This document shows positions 40,361-50,190 of a stretch of DNA of 64,000 bases, piece after piece. How positions within the stretch are numbered: the first letter of the stretch is position 1; each line of letters opens with the position of its first letter. The stretch is from NCBI RefSeq assembly GCF_029919255.1, contig NZ_CP123991.1, positions 1,419,110 to 1,483,109 on the forward strand. Direction: 5' to 3'. Made by a program: the position numbers and the translations under genes. The notes below the pieces were generated by a model. That model saw only the letters and a list, made by a program, of their open reading frames with translations, did not search any database and was not told the DNA's origin. The DNA comes from a cyanobacterium endosymbiont of Epithemia clementina EcSB. GTDB lineage: Bacteria; Cyanobacteriota; Cyanobacteriia; Cyanobacteriales; Microcystaceae.

Positions 40361-42108
40361 ATTTTTACACTACTGCTCATTAACAAATAATATTTTTTTT
40401 TATTATCTTCATAATAAGAGCTCTTAGCCGAAATTATAGAAAGTTTGTGGAGCAAGGAATGGGGGTATTCATTAATGATTACTAGTACCAATCAACGACA
40501 AAGCCAAATTGTAGTTAAGGAGAGACTTAGTATTAAAATCAAGAAATTATGACTATTAAGTGTTCAGATATATACACAGGGCAAGTTCTAGTACATCTTT
40601 TCCTACAAAACTTATCTAAAATCAAAGGGTAAAAATATAATATAAATATTTATTTTCTTTTCCCAAGCCCGACATGAATGTTGACGAGTGACAGAAAATT
40701 TCTAGTTTGGAGTGATTAGAGAAAAATTTTGATCCTAACCTGATGTGGGAGTTCTCCTTAAATTTTGTGTCACGAATTAATTTAGCATAGATATCTGTTT
40801 CAATATCTAGAAAAGTTTTTTGTGATTTTTTTCTAGCGAACGATTGAGATCAAGAGTATTTTTGCCGAATTTTTCAATATATTCTTCAATATTCTGTAAT
40901 TGTTATTTAATTATTTGCTGTATAGAACGATAATTTTATCGTTCTACGCTAGTAGGGAGTTCCGATTTAGCGGACAGAATAAAATTCTGTTTAGGACAAC
41001 GCAATATGCTAATAATTAAGAGTAATATAAATTATTTTTTGAGTATATATTTACTTTGTTATAATCACCAATTTTTACGCTGGAGTAATTCCATCAATTA
41101 AGTTCTAATCAACCCTAGATTATTCTCTGATCCATTAAATAAAAAGTGATTACAATGGTTAATGATGACTCAAGAGTCAAAAATTCCTAAAATAATTCCA
41201 ACATTTACCACTTTAATTACCCCAGTTCATCTAATTCTTCTGTCATTAGATGAGTGTCATAGGTAGAAAATAGAGTTAAAGATTGTTGTTCTGAGAGAAC
41301 AACAATTAATTTAATTAAATAGTATATAATGAAGTTTACTAAAAAACTAAATCTAATTTTTATTTTTTTGTAAGAATAGAAACTTATAATTGTGTTTTTA
41401 AAACATTCATTCCCAAAAAAACTTAAATTAATACTAAAAAAAGTAATGACCGTTGTCCTATAATAAAAAATTACTTGTTACTAACTTCTAATTTTCAAAA
41501 TATAGTTACCACATTAACTGGATATTTGCTAAAAACTTACCTCTACTAAGAGAATAATTACAAAAAATAAAGTAGTCAATTGAATAAAAGTTAAGGAAGG
41601 CTAATTTATAGAACTAATAATTAAAACTACAGCACAAAGAACAAGAAGAAAACAATTGATTGTGAACTCAAATTAACGAAATGTTCCAAGCGACTTCAAA
41701 TTAAGAGAGGTTTAAGAATAATTTCTAGGATTACCTCTACAGACAGACTAACTAAACAAATTTTAATGAAAGCTCAAATCAGTTTGATAATGAAAAAACT
41801 TAAGAAAAAAGTATATGAAAATCTGACGAATAAAAGTAACAATACGAGAGATAGTCGTAGTACTAGAAGAAGTAGATAAAACCATTAATAACTTCTTGAA
41901 GTTAGCTTTAAGCATTAGATCAGTTGCAGATTTCAACCCCATTATCTTATTTCTAATTGCTGAATATCTGAGATTACTTTAGGCTAATAATTAGTCCGAT
42001 AACTAAATGAGTTAAGAATTAGGTGATCTCCTTACGAAGGAGTTTAAAATAGTTAGGTAAACCAATGCTAGAACTACTGATAACATACTATTGAGAGGAA
42101 CTCAATCA
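40361..42108. other. 1.7-kb gene-poor stretch before DUF3038
   Basis: No intact gene. Near 41840-41970 a frame reads EIVVVLEEVDKTINNFLKLA and SVADFNPIILFLIAEYLRLL, which may be a relic but is unidentified. An 11-bp hairpin TAGAACGATAA/TTATCGTTCTA lies at 40923-40946. Confidence 0.45.
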
Positions 42109-42693
42109 ATGTCTTCTACTATCGAAATGTCAATATCTGTAACCAGTTGGGCAGAATTTCCTTTAGCTAATGTTCCTACTTCAGAAGAACTCGAACGGAT
42201 CAACATCCATTTAGACTTAATATTGCTGGGGTTAGAAGCTTTAACCAATCTTAATGGTGATAGTCTGATTGGAGTAGCTACTGAACTAAACTTACAGACA
42301 ACCATGATTCAGAATTGGCTCCCATGGGTACAAAGACAATCTCTAACGTCGTACGAGAACCAAAAATCAAAACTATTAAAAGTAGAAGAGGCGCGCTCGC
42401 TGATCGTTATTATTTGCTATTTATGCCAACAAAATCAAGAAATCATCCGTCGCGCCGTCACCCTCTTAGAACAGATTACAGCTCAAAACAAAGATCCATT
42501 AGGACTCGCCCTACTTAGCAATTACTTTAACAAGTTTGCTCGCCTTTATCACTCAAACGTATCTGAAAACAAACGTCTTGAATCTTCTCAGTTATCAAAA
42601 TTAGCTTTTAAACTCTTAGTAGATTCACTCTTTTACAGTACTACTAATGGCCATCATCGTCTTTGGTTAGTCATGTTAGATTATACCCGTTAG
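42109..42693 (+). CDS. DUF3038 family protein
   Basis: 194 aa from ATG 42109, which has GAGG about 12 bases upstream; an upstream TTG is less likely. It is a mostly helical soluble protein with the cyanobacterial DUF3038 pattern: LDLILLGLEALTNL, then VEEARSLIVIICYLCQQNQE and IIRRAVTLLEQI. No catalytic motif is visible. It is followed after 55 bases by the DUF4335 protein on the same strand; this pairing recurs in cyanobacteria and suggests a joint function, which is unknown. Both frames are clean, so the pair is probably active here. Confidence 0.8.
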   Translation: MSSTIEMSISVTSWAEFPLANVPTSEELERINIHLDLILLGLEALTNLNGDSLIGVATELNLQTTMIQNWLPWVQRQSLTSYENQKSKLLKVEEARSLIVIICYLCQQNQEIIRRAVTLLEQITAQNKDPLGLALLSNYFNKFARLYHSNVSENKRLESSQLSKLAFKLLVDSLFYSTTNGHHRLWLVMLDYTR

Positions 42694-42748
42694 GACGCCT
42701 TTTAAATTATCAATTGCTCTGTCCCCATCCTAAATTTATAGCTTATCT

Positions 42749-44218
42749 ATGAAATTATTTAGCAATACTCCTATTCGACGCTACACTCCTCCTACTTGTA
42801 CTCTGGAATTATGGGACAAACGCTCTTGTTTATCTCGTTGGCGAGAAGAAGCTTCCCCAAAAGAGTTAAACTTTGTGCTAAATTTCGATGATCCTAAACT
42901 CTTAGAAGAACAACAAGTAACGCTTCAGGGAGATCTCTCTCAATTGGAGATTTTATGTGATGTGGTTGCTTGTTATGTCCAAAATCTCCTCTATCAAACC
43001 GTTAATTGTTTGACTATTACTCATCAGTCTTCCTTTGAAGACACAACCTGTTCGGCTAAACTCTCTTCTTCAACCTCTTCAAGTGAGGAAATAATAGATG
43101 AGCTCAATTTACCTCCCTCACTACAGCCCAAAGGATTTTTAAGCCATCAGCTTAATTTAGGTTCCCTAGAAGCTAGAGCCTCCCATCCCTCCGTTAGTTT
43201 GACTTCTTCCCAGCTTTTTGATCTGCTTAACGCTTTAGAAGATTATCAAGAGGATTTGACTGTCTTATCTTTTTCGAAAAATTCTATTCAACGTCAGGGA
43301 ATTTGGGTGTGGACATGGACAGCAGTAGTTGCCTTATTGGCTATTGCTATTCCAATGGTGGGACCAAAATGGTTCGATAGACTAAATCCTGGTGATGTGT
43401 CCTTAATTCAAAATAAAGAAAGTCCAGAACAAATGTTATCTTTTTTAGATGTGTTGCCTCCTGTACCACCTCCACCTAGCGCACCTATTCCTTCTCCATC
43501 AATGCCTCCAATGTTGGCCACGAAAGATCCTTTACCACCCCCCGAAAAGATTAGCATAGCAGCCCCACCTCCTCGTAATCTATCTGTTGATATAAAACCT
43601 CCCACTCCTCCAATGTTGTCAGTTCCTTCTGTATTACCCTTTGCTTCTCCACAAGCCTCAACAGCTAATAACTACTATCAAGTCCCTAATCAGCCTTCGG
43701 CTGAAGATATCCTAACCCTTCAAGGATCAAGAATCCCTGGCCCTGGGATCATGCCTTCTTCTCCTTTAACGATGGCTGACCGTATTGGTGCTATTCCTAG
43801 TATTCCTATCCCACCATCCCTACAAGCTGAGGCGTTAGTAGAGCGATCTCCTGAAAAACAAACCCCCAAAACCCCTATTGTTAACCCTTTGTCCGAAGAT
43901 TATATCTTCGCTAAACCAACTCCCCAGACAACTCTTCTTGATGCCATCCCTCAAGTAGCAGAAGCTCGTCAGTATTTTCAGCAACGCTGGCAACCACCTA
44001 GAAATCTTTCTCAAACTCTAGAGTATCGCTTAATAGTTCAGTCTGATGGTTCCTTGAAACGGGCGGTTCCTTTGGGAAAAGCAGCTATTGTGTATTATGA
44101 GAAAGCATTCATTCCTACTCCTGGTAGTGCCTTTGTTTCATCCCTCGATATGTCGGAGAATCAAACTATTCGCTTAGTGTTAAGTCCTAATGGTAGGGTT
44201 AAAACCTTTTTGGAGTAG
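42749..44218 (+). CDS. DUF4335 family protein with one membrane segment
   Basis: 489 aa. The N-terminal DUF4335 domain (about residues 1-185) starts RRYTPPTCTLELWDKRSCLS. A single membrane segment follows (WVWTWTAVVALLAIAIPMVG, about 188-207). Then come about 190 residues rich in Pro and Ser with PPPP-like clusters, probably an extended linker, and a globular C-terminal part (SQTLEYRLIVQSDGSLKRAV). The layout is of a cytoplasmic domain tethered to the membrane with a long external arm. The C-terminal part resembles a TonB-like strand-helix module only in general shape. The partner gene DUF3038 lies directly upstream. Confidence 0.8.
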   Translation: MKLFSNTPIRRYTPPTCTLELWDKRSCLSRWREEASPKELNFVLNFDDPKLLEEQQVTLQGDLSQLEILCDVVACYVQNLLYQTVNCLTITHQSSFEDTTCSAKLSSSTSSSEEIIDELNLPPSLQPKGFLSHQLNLGSLEARASHPSVSLTSSQLFDLLNALEDYQEDLTVLSFSKNSIQRQGIWVWTWTAVVALLAIAIPMVGPKWFDRLNPGDVSLIQNKESPEQMLSFLDVLPPVPPPPSAPIPSPSMPPMLATKDPLPPPEKISIAAPPPRNLSVDIKPPTPPMLSVPSVLPFASPQASTANNYYQVPNQPSAEDILTLQGSRIPGPGIMPSSPLTMADRIGAIPSIPIPPSLQAEALVERSPEKQTPKTPIVNPLSEDYIFAKPTPQTTLLDAIPQVAEARQYFQQRWQPPRNLSQTLEYRLIVQSDGSLKRAVPLGKAAIVYYEKAFIPTPGSAFVSSLDMSENQTIRLVLSPNGRVKTFLE

Positions 44219-44804
44219 TAGGAAAAAACTTTTTGTATTTCCGATTTAGAGAAAAATTTAATTAACTGAATTATCCAAAATTTTTATCAAAAAATTAGCC
44301 TTTTTTTCTAAAATAGAACGACTAATACATTTCTTATACTCATACATAAACCTATTTAGTTAATTGATTAAATTATTAAAAATAAGTTTTTTTTCTTATT
44401 TAGTACTCGCTTTTTTCAAAGTACTTCTAATTTACCAAAGAAATCATTATAAATCTTGTAGTAGCAAAAATAATATCATTTCTTTGATATTTCTGATATG
44501 TGCAATCGCTATATGTATAATTTTTTTTAAAAAATATACATTTCATGAAGACTAATCTGCTAAGTTAGAGATAAATTTGAGTGATTTTAGACAGATTTAA
44601 TTATCTAAGATTTTTTATTGAATGTTGAATTAAATTAAATAAAATTATAGAAAGTTGAAAGTGAGGAAGATAATCACTCTATGTTCTGAATTAACTAGAA
44701 TAAAAAATTATTTGTTACATAAAAAAGTGATTGTTTGTGATACTAACTCAGTACATATAAGTGTTTTTTTAAATGGATGGAAAAATAAATAGAAAAATAG
44801 TTAT

Positions 44805-44853
44805 ATATCTTTCTATAATATTTACTTTATAAGTAAATATTATAGAAAGATAT
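44805..44853. repeat. Perfect 23-bp hairpin
   Basis: Arms 44805-44827 and 44831-44853 are exact complements with loop TAT. Confidence 0.92.
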
Positions 44854-45647
44854 TGGCATCAGATAAAAAATTATAAAATTTACGAAGTAATTTCTTGATA
44901 TAAATATAATTTGGCTAATTTAGTTAAATAAAGTCGTTATTAAGCAACAAAGTAGTTGTTCTGAAAAACATCACTTCAACCCTAATTGTTTAAATATAGA
45001 GATACAAAATAATTTAATTATTAAAAATTAATGTATAGTTATTTACTTAAAAATGCTATTATTTATAGTTCCAATGCCTTGGAAAGAGATAAAATTGGGG
45101 TTGTTGCCATCAGCTTAGATCTGGAGTCGCTAGAAGACAATTAGAATTTATGTCAAGAAGGTTCAAACACCTTGGTTGAAGTCTTTGGAAAAGATATGGT
45201 AATTTTCAATAGAGTTAATGTCATTATTTTGATTAAAGACAATTTTTTATTTGACAGCTAATTCAATTCATTGAGGTTCCACTAAACCTGGATTAGGCTA
45301 ATAATATCCTGAAGGTGTTTAGCTGAGATAAGTTAGTTGTACTATCTAACTAGAAACGGGAGTACTTCAAAAATAAATATTAATACTTCCGGATAAGCTT
45401 TACAGGAATTCTTTTAGAGAATAGTTTACATATAAAGTTCATCAGGAGCATTAACGATGATTATTCAAATAGAAAAACTGTATTACACTTCTTAAAAAGA
45501 CTGGATGCTAGAAGAAAAAGCTACAGATTAAGATAAACATTGAGATAGAAAAAATATACTCATGACAGTACGAACAACCAACCACAATCAGATTGTGATC
45601 AATTTCTTTCGCAAACTCCCTTTGACAATTCAAGTTGGGATTGTCAT

Positions 45648-45678
45648 ATCTATAAATCAATGACATTGATTTATAGAT
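45648..45678. repeat. Perfect 15-bp hairpin
   Basis: Arms 45648-45662 and 45664-45678 (ATCTATAAATCAATG and its complement) surround a single A. Confidence 0.85.
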
Positions 45679-45955
45679 GCCTCAATATTGCATTTACATT
45701 CATCTTGACGTGATGGTGAGTAATAGTTCAGATGATCTTAAAATTTCGTTTCAAGATTCGTATCAAAGAGCAAATTTTAAGCTCAAAAAAAAACAAGCTT
45801 AAAAGTGAAAGATAAAATTAATCAATATTGAAAATTGATATACATAAAACTCCTGGAATTTATAAAGAATGGTTAACTCATTCCATTAACAGTTCAAAAA
45901 TTTTTCTCTGCTCAAAAGTAGGTGGTGGCTCAATTATAGGTTCATTTTGTCTCTG

Positions 45956-46957
45956 TTAGAGACTTACCTTTTTTAAATGACTACGTGGGTCATATACACG
46001 ACTAGCACTAATTTTTTGATAAAGTTCTCGTTCCGTTTCTGTTAGGCTTTGAGGCGTATCAATCACAATTTTGACTAGTTGGTCTCCTCGTCCATCTTTA
46101 GGATTGACCCAACCCTTACCCCGAAGGCGCAAAGATTGACCCGAACGAATTCCTGGGGGAACTCTTACTGTTACTATTCCATCGGGGGTAGGAACTTCAA
46201 TAGAAGCACCTAAGATAGCTTCATCAGGAGTAATAGGAACTTCACAGATTAGATGCTCTCCTTCAAATTGAAAAAACGAATGGGATATTAATTCAATTTT
46301 GAGATATAAATCTCCCCGTTGCTGATTATAGGGATTAATAGAACCCTTGCCTCGGACTCTTACCCGACTCCCTGTTTTTGCTCCAGCTGGAATGCGAACA
46401 TCAAGAACTTCATTGCCTAAATTAAGGCGTTTTTGTACACCTCTAAAAGCTTCAGAAAAAGTTAAACGTAGGGTTGCCGTTCGATCAGTCGCAGGGGGTT
46501 GATTCCCAAAACCGCCTATATCAGAAAAGCCACTAAAATCACCATATTCAGGCTGTCTTCCAGTGGTAGTTCGATAACTGTAACCTCCTGTTGTTGGTCC
46601 ATTAGTTGAGCCAAAACGACCTAATAATTCATTAATAAATTCATCAAAATTACCATATTGGCTAAAATTAAAACCGCTAACGTCAACACCACTCTGACCA
46701 TTAGGCCAACTACCTTGATTAGCCTGTTGCCAATATTGACCAAATTGATCATATTTCTGACGTTTTTCCTGATCTGATAGGATTTCGTAAGCTTCGCTAA
46801 TTTCTTTGAATTTTTCTTCCGCTTGTTGATTGGCAGGATTTCTGTCAGGATGATATTTCACAGCTAACTTACGGAAGGCTTTTTTAATTTCTTCTCCGCT
46901 AGCGTTTTTATTAACTCCTAAGATGGCGTAATAATCTTTGTAGTCAGTTGAAGCCAT
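45956..46957 (-). CDS. DnaJ-type co-chaperone without zinc finger (CbpA-like)
   Basis: Stimulates the ATPase of a DnaK/Hsp70 and delivers substrates. 333 aa from ATG 46957 (an upstream in-frame start at 46984 is less likely). The J domain occupies residues 1-70 with the essential HPD in [13 protein letters not shown] Gly/Phe/Asn-rich linker follows (about 85-150), then the two beta-barrel C-terminal domains ([19 protein letters not shown] and [19 protein letters not shown]). There is no CXXCXGXG zinc region, so it is a type B (CbpA/DnaJ2) protein rather than canonical DnaJ. No dnaK is adjacent. Confidence 0.93.
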   Translation of the reverse strand: MASTDYKDYYAILGVNKNASGEEIKKAFRKLAVKYHPDRNPANQQAEEKFKEISEAYEILSDQEKRQKYDQFGQYWQQANQGSWPNGQSGVDVSGFNFSQYGNFDEFINELLGRFGSTNGPTTGGYSYRTTTGRQPEYGDFSGFSDIGGFGNQPPATDRTATLRLTFSEAFRGVQKRLNLGNEVLDVRIPAGAKTGSRVRVRGKGSINPYNQQRGDLYLKIELISHSFFQFEGEHLICEVPITPDEAILGASIEVPTPDGIVTVRVPPGIRSGQSLRLRGKGWVNPKDGRGDQLVKIVIDTPQSLTETERELYQKISASRVYDPRSHLKKVSL

Positions 46958-47372
46958 TAACAGAAACCTCCTAGCTGGTAACAAAAAACGATTTGAAATT
47001 TAACTTGAATAATTGTATCCTTCTAAATCTAGGTTAACAAAGCCGTCAAGCCTATTTTGTTCGGTTTTCCCTGATATATGAGAGAGGATTTTCCCTACCA
47101 TCACTTTCGAGCAAGTCCATCTTCTAGGACAGGAGGGGTATTATATGGTATACACTAACATTTCTACAACAATCTGGGTTGAAGTCGAGCGGTCAAAACC
47201 GCTATTGCTCTTTAAACAGAGTTCAAAAAGTATATTCTATCAAATTTCTACCGTACCGTACTATTGAATTCTACCTCACAGGTAAATTTTATGGCTTCTT
47301 TGCGTTGTTTTCGGACAGAATTGATAGCATCATAAACAGCCATAGCAATATATTATTAACACAACTTTTTTC

Positions 47373-47410
47373 AGTTACTGTTTAATTTTTAGCAAAATTA
47401 AACAGTAACT
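47373..47410. repeat. Perfect 17-bp hairpin
   Basis: Arms 47373-47389 and 47394-47410 are exact complements with loop TAGC. Confidence 0.88.
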
Positions 47411-47454
47411 TTGGGTATTGGAGTTTCTTAACAATTTGACCCTACTAATATGAG

Positions 47455-47492
47455 TTGAAATAGTTAATATGTTAGGATATTAACTATTTCAA
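47455..47492. repeat. Perfect 16-bp hairpin
   Basis: Arms 47455-47470 and 47477-47492 are exact complements with a 6-nt loop, 45 bases after the previous hairpin and unrelated to it. Confidence 0.87.
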
Positions 47493-48318
47493 TTGTTTAA
47501 ATAGTGTTGATTTTTTGCTTTCTGAGAGTCCAATCAGCAAAATAAGTTTAGATTAATTAAATTAATCTACATTGTCTAGTTTGTAAGTGATTGTTTTTAG
47601 ATATTTAAATGTAATTTAGCTTACTTACTTTTTTTCTGGAGTTGACGCTAGAGGAGTAATAGAGTGTATAAATTTGGGGAGGAAATTTTTAACCACTTGC
47701 CATACTTAATGAAGACTTACTTTGTTGTAATCACAAACTAAGTAAGTCTAGTATTCTAGCAATTTGTCTACACTGTAGTTATTGATAGAGTTCACAGAAT
47801 GGATAATTTTCAAGAATTCTACCGAACTTAGGCTTGTAAAAATATACTGAATTTTAATCTACTAATTTTTAGTAAAAATTTTGATAATAAAAAAATATTA
47901 AAAGCTCAAACAATAATTGATTAGTTGTTTCAGAAAATCAATAACAATAATTTTGCGTAATAGGTTTGCGTAAGTTTATCACAAAGCTCACTTTTTTTCA
48001 AAAAAATTAATTTTTATATCTGCGAGAGCCCACTATAAAATGTAGATCAAGTATATATCAAGGCAAGAATAGAGTATATCTATACATCTTAATATACTAA
48101 AAACAGAGACAGTTGACATGACGAATCCTACTTAATATTTTCTTTTCAAACAGTTTCTAAGATTAATACCCAGTTTATTGTTAAAATCTAATAAAAGGCA
48201 CTAAGCGTTGAACTTATTTCTATATTAATTTCTAAAAAAAAAATACTTAGGTATATTTTTCTATGTTAAATTGATATCTGGAACCTAAAATTAAATAAAA
48301 CTGTGTGAGGACGAATCT

Positions 48319-50190
48319 GTGAGACAAGTACAGTGGAACCCTCTTAGCCTTTATTGTTTTTCCTTAGTATCAACTTTGTTGATTTATTGGTTAATTTCTG
48401 GAAAGTCCGATAAAATTGCCCAATATACTATTTTTCCTAAGCCTTTGCCTGTCGAGGCTTCTGATGAATTTCAACAAGGACAAGAAATTTATCTTAATGG
48501 GAAACTATTTAACATTCCTTGGAGCCAGTGGAATCAGGATAACGATCAACGGATAGGAATCAGTGACATTGGAGCGATGAATTTATTAGGGGTAGAACTT
48601 CTGAGCACGAGCGAACCTAATTTACAGCCTCTTAGATGGTTTTCTACCGATTCTCGCCAGTTTTTTCCTATTCCAGCACGATTTATTGCTCCCTATCGAT
48701 ATTTAGACGTAACTGACTTAATGAAATTAGCGGGAGGGACTTTGCAAGTTAGGGGTAACTTCCTAGAGATTACCTTGCCACCAGCACGCATTGGTGATGT
48801 ACGTGAAGGAAGCCACACTTGGGGTAAGCGCATTGTGGTAGATGTTGATCGTCCGACCGTTTGGCAGGTTAGTCAAGCTAAAGGAAAAGGGGTGGTGATG
48901 ATTTTAGGGAGTACTAATATCTCTCCTTCTGATCAAACGCAAACTAGACTACCCATAACTCCTAGAACCTGGAGTGCTCCTGATGAAGATGATCTCGGTG
49001 GCTATATTTCTACCCCCATCAATTCTCAGCTATTTTCTCTAGAAAACAGTGAGAAACTCACAAAAGTCCACATAAATTTACCCACAGCCCACAGTTTAAA
49101 TGTTTTTAGTATTTCTAACCCCCATCGTATCGTCATCGATGTCCGTCCTGACGCCAAGATACCAAGGCAAATTGCTTGGACAAAGGATATTGTTTGGCGA
49201 CAACAGTTAGTTAAACTACGGAAAGATATTTTTCCGGTTAACTGGTTAGAGATAAACGCGAGATCATCTAAAATCGCCCTAAGACCTATCACCACACATT
49301 CTAACCGACAAGAAGGGACGGCTCCCTTAGTGACCATGGCTAGGGAGTGGAAAGCCTCAGCAGCCATCAATGGAGGTTTTTTTAACCGCAATAATAAGTT
49401 ACCCCTAGGGGCAATTAGATCACATACTCGTTGGTTATCCAGTCCTATTCTAGGTCGGGGAGTAATTGCCTGGAATGATCAAGGACAAATAAAAATGGGT
49501 CGTCTCAGTCTTCGAGAGACTTTAGTCACTAGCAAAGGACAACGCATTCCTGTCCTGTTTCTCAACAGTGGTTATGTCCAAGCAGGAATAGCTCGTTACA
49601 CCCCCGAATGGGGACCTAAATATATCCCTATGTCAGATAAGGAAACAGTTATCCTCATACAAAATAATAGAGTGACTGATCAAATAAAAGCCAGAAAGGC
49701 AGGTGAAACTTCCTTTCTTATCCCGCCCAACGGCTACTTGTTGACCATTCGTAAAAATTCTGTCTCTACCGCTGCGTTGCAACTAGGAACGGAAGTTCGG
49801 CTTGAAAACACCACGGTTCCTGCCGATTTTAATACCTATCCTAATATGCTTGGGGCAGGTCCATTGTTAATTAGTAATAATCGTATCGTGATTAACGGAA
49901 CTTTGGAAAATTTTAGCAAGGAATTTCAGCAACAAAAAGCCTCTCGTAGTGCTATTGGCGTAACAGACCAGGGAAAAATTATGTTAGTTGCAGTTCATAA
50001 CCGTATTGGGGGACGGGGAGCAAGTTTGGGAGAAATGGCACAAATTATGCAACAGTTAGGGGCGGTCAATGCGTTAAACCTGGATGGAGGAAGTTCAACT
50101 TCTTTAAGTTTAGGAGGACAATTAATTGATCGTTCTCCTGTTACCGCAGCAAAGGTTCATAATGGGATAGGAGTTTTTGTGAATCCATAG
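48319..50190 (+). CDS. Exported phosphodiester glycosidase family protein (NAGPA domain)
   Basis: 623 aa. It starts with GTG, preceded by GTGAGGA. The N-terminus is a signal anchor (LYCFSLVSTLLIYWLISG). Residues about 30-300 form a beta-rich N-terminal part related to the AMIN/copper-amine-oxidase-like regions of cyanobacterial envelope proteins. The C-terminal 300 residues are the phosphodiester glycosidase (NAGPA/DUF2233) domain: AAINGGFFNRNNKLPLGAI, NMLGAGPLLI, RSAIGVTDQGKIMLVAVHNR and NALNLDGGSSTSLSLGG. The family includes the enzyme that uncovers N-acetylglucosamine 1-phosphodiesters; in bacteria it is linked to the cell wall or exopolysaccharide. A complete frame in a gene-poor region suggests envelope remodelling is still needed. 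Confidence 0.88.
   Translation: MRQVQWNPLSLYCFSLVSTLLIYWLISGKSDKIAQYTIFPKPLPVEASDEFQQGQEIYLNGKLFNIPWSQWNQDNDQRIGISDIGAMNLLGVELLSTSEPNLQPLRWFSTDSRQFFPIPARFIAPYRYLDVTDLMKLAGGTLQVRGNFLEITLPPARIGDVREGSHTWGKRIVVDVDRPTVWQVSQAKGKGVVMILGSTNISPSDQTQTRLPITPRTWSAPDEDDLGGYISTPINSQLFSLENSEKLTKVHINLPTAHSLNVFSISNPHRIVIDVRPDAKIPRQIAWTKDIVWRQQLVKLRKDIFPVNWLEINARSSKIALRPITTHSNRQEGTAPLVTMAREWKASAAINGGFFNRNNKLPLGAIRSHTRWLSSPILGRGVIAWNDQGQIKMGRLSLRETLVTSKGQRIPVLFLNSGYVQAGIARYTPEWGPKYIPMSDKETVILIQNNRVTDQIKARKAGETSFLIPPNGYLLTIRKNSVSTAALQLGTEVRLENTTVPADFNTYPNMLGAGPLLISNNRIVINGTLENFSKEFQQQKASRSAIGVTDQGKIMLVAVHNRIGGRGASLGEMAQIMQQLGAVNALNLDGGSSTSLSLGGQLIDRSPVTAAKVHNGIGVFVNP

Larger units (their letters stand above)
44219..45955. 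other. 1.7-kb gene-poor stretch
   Basis: No intact gene. From 45031 a frame begins MYSYLLKNAIIYSSNALERD and continues KIGVVAISLDLESLEDN, a stop, then NLCQEGSNTLVEVFGKDMVI. It is clearly coding-derived but unidentified. Another relic near 45564 reads TVRTTNHNQIVINFFRKLP. Two perfect hairpins are listed separately. Confidence 0.45.
46958..48318. other. Spacer between DnaJ-type gene and glycosidase
   Basis: No supported gene. Two perfect hairpins follow each other at 47373-47410 and 47455-47492. A minus-strand frame beginning MAVYDAINSVRKQRKEAIKF near 47345 is short, unidentified and broken. Confidence 0.45.

Noticed and set aside
44364-44555. 63-codon open frame, hydrophobic
   Set aside because: Low-complexity Ile/Phe/Lys translation typical of AT-rich spacer; no support.
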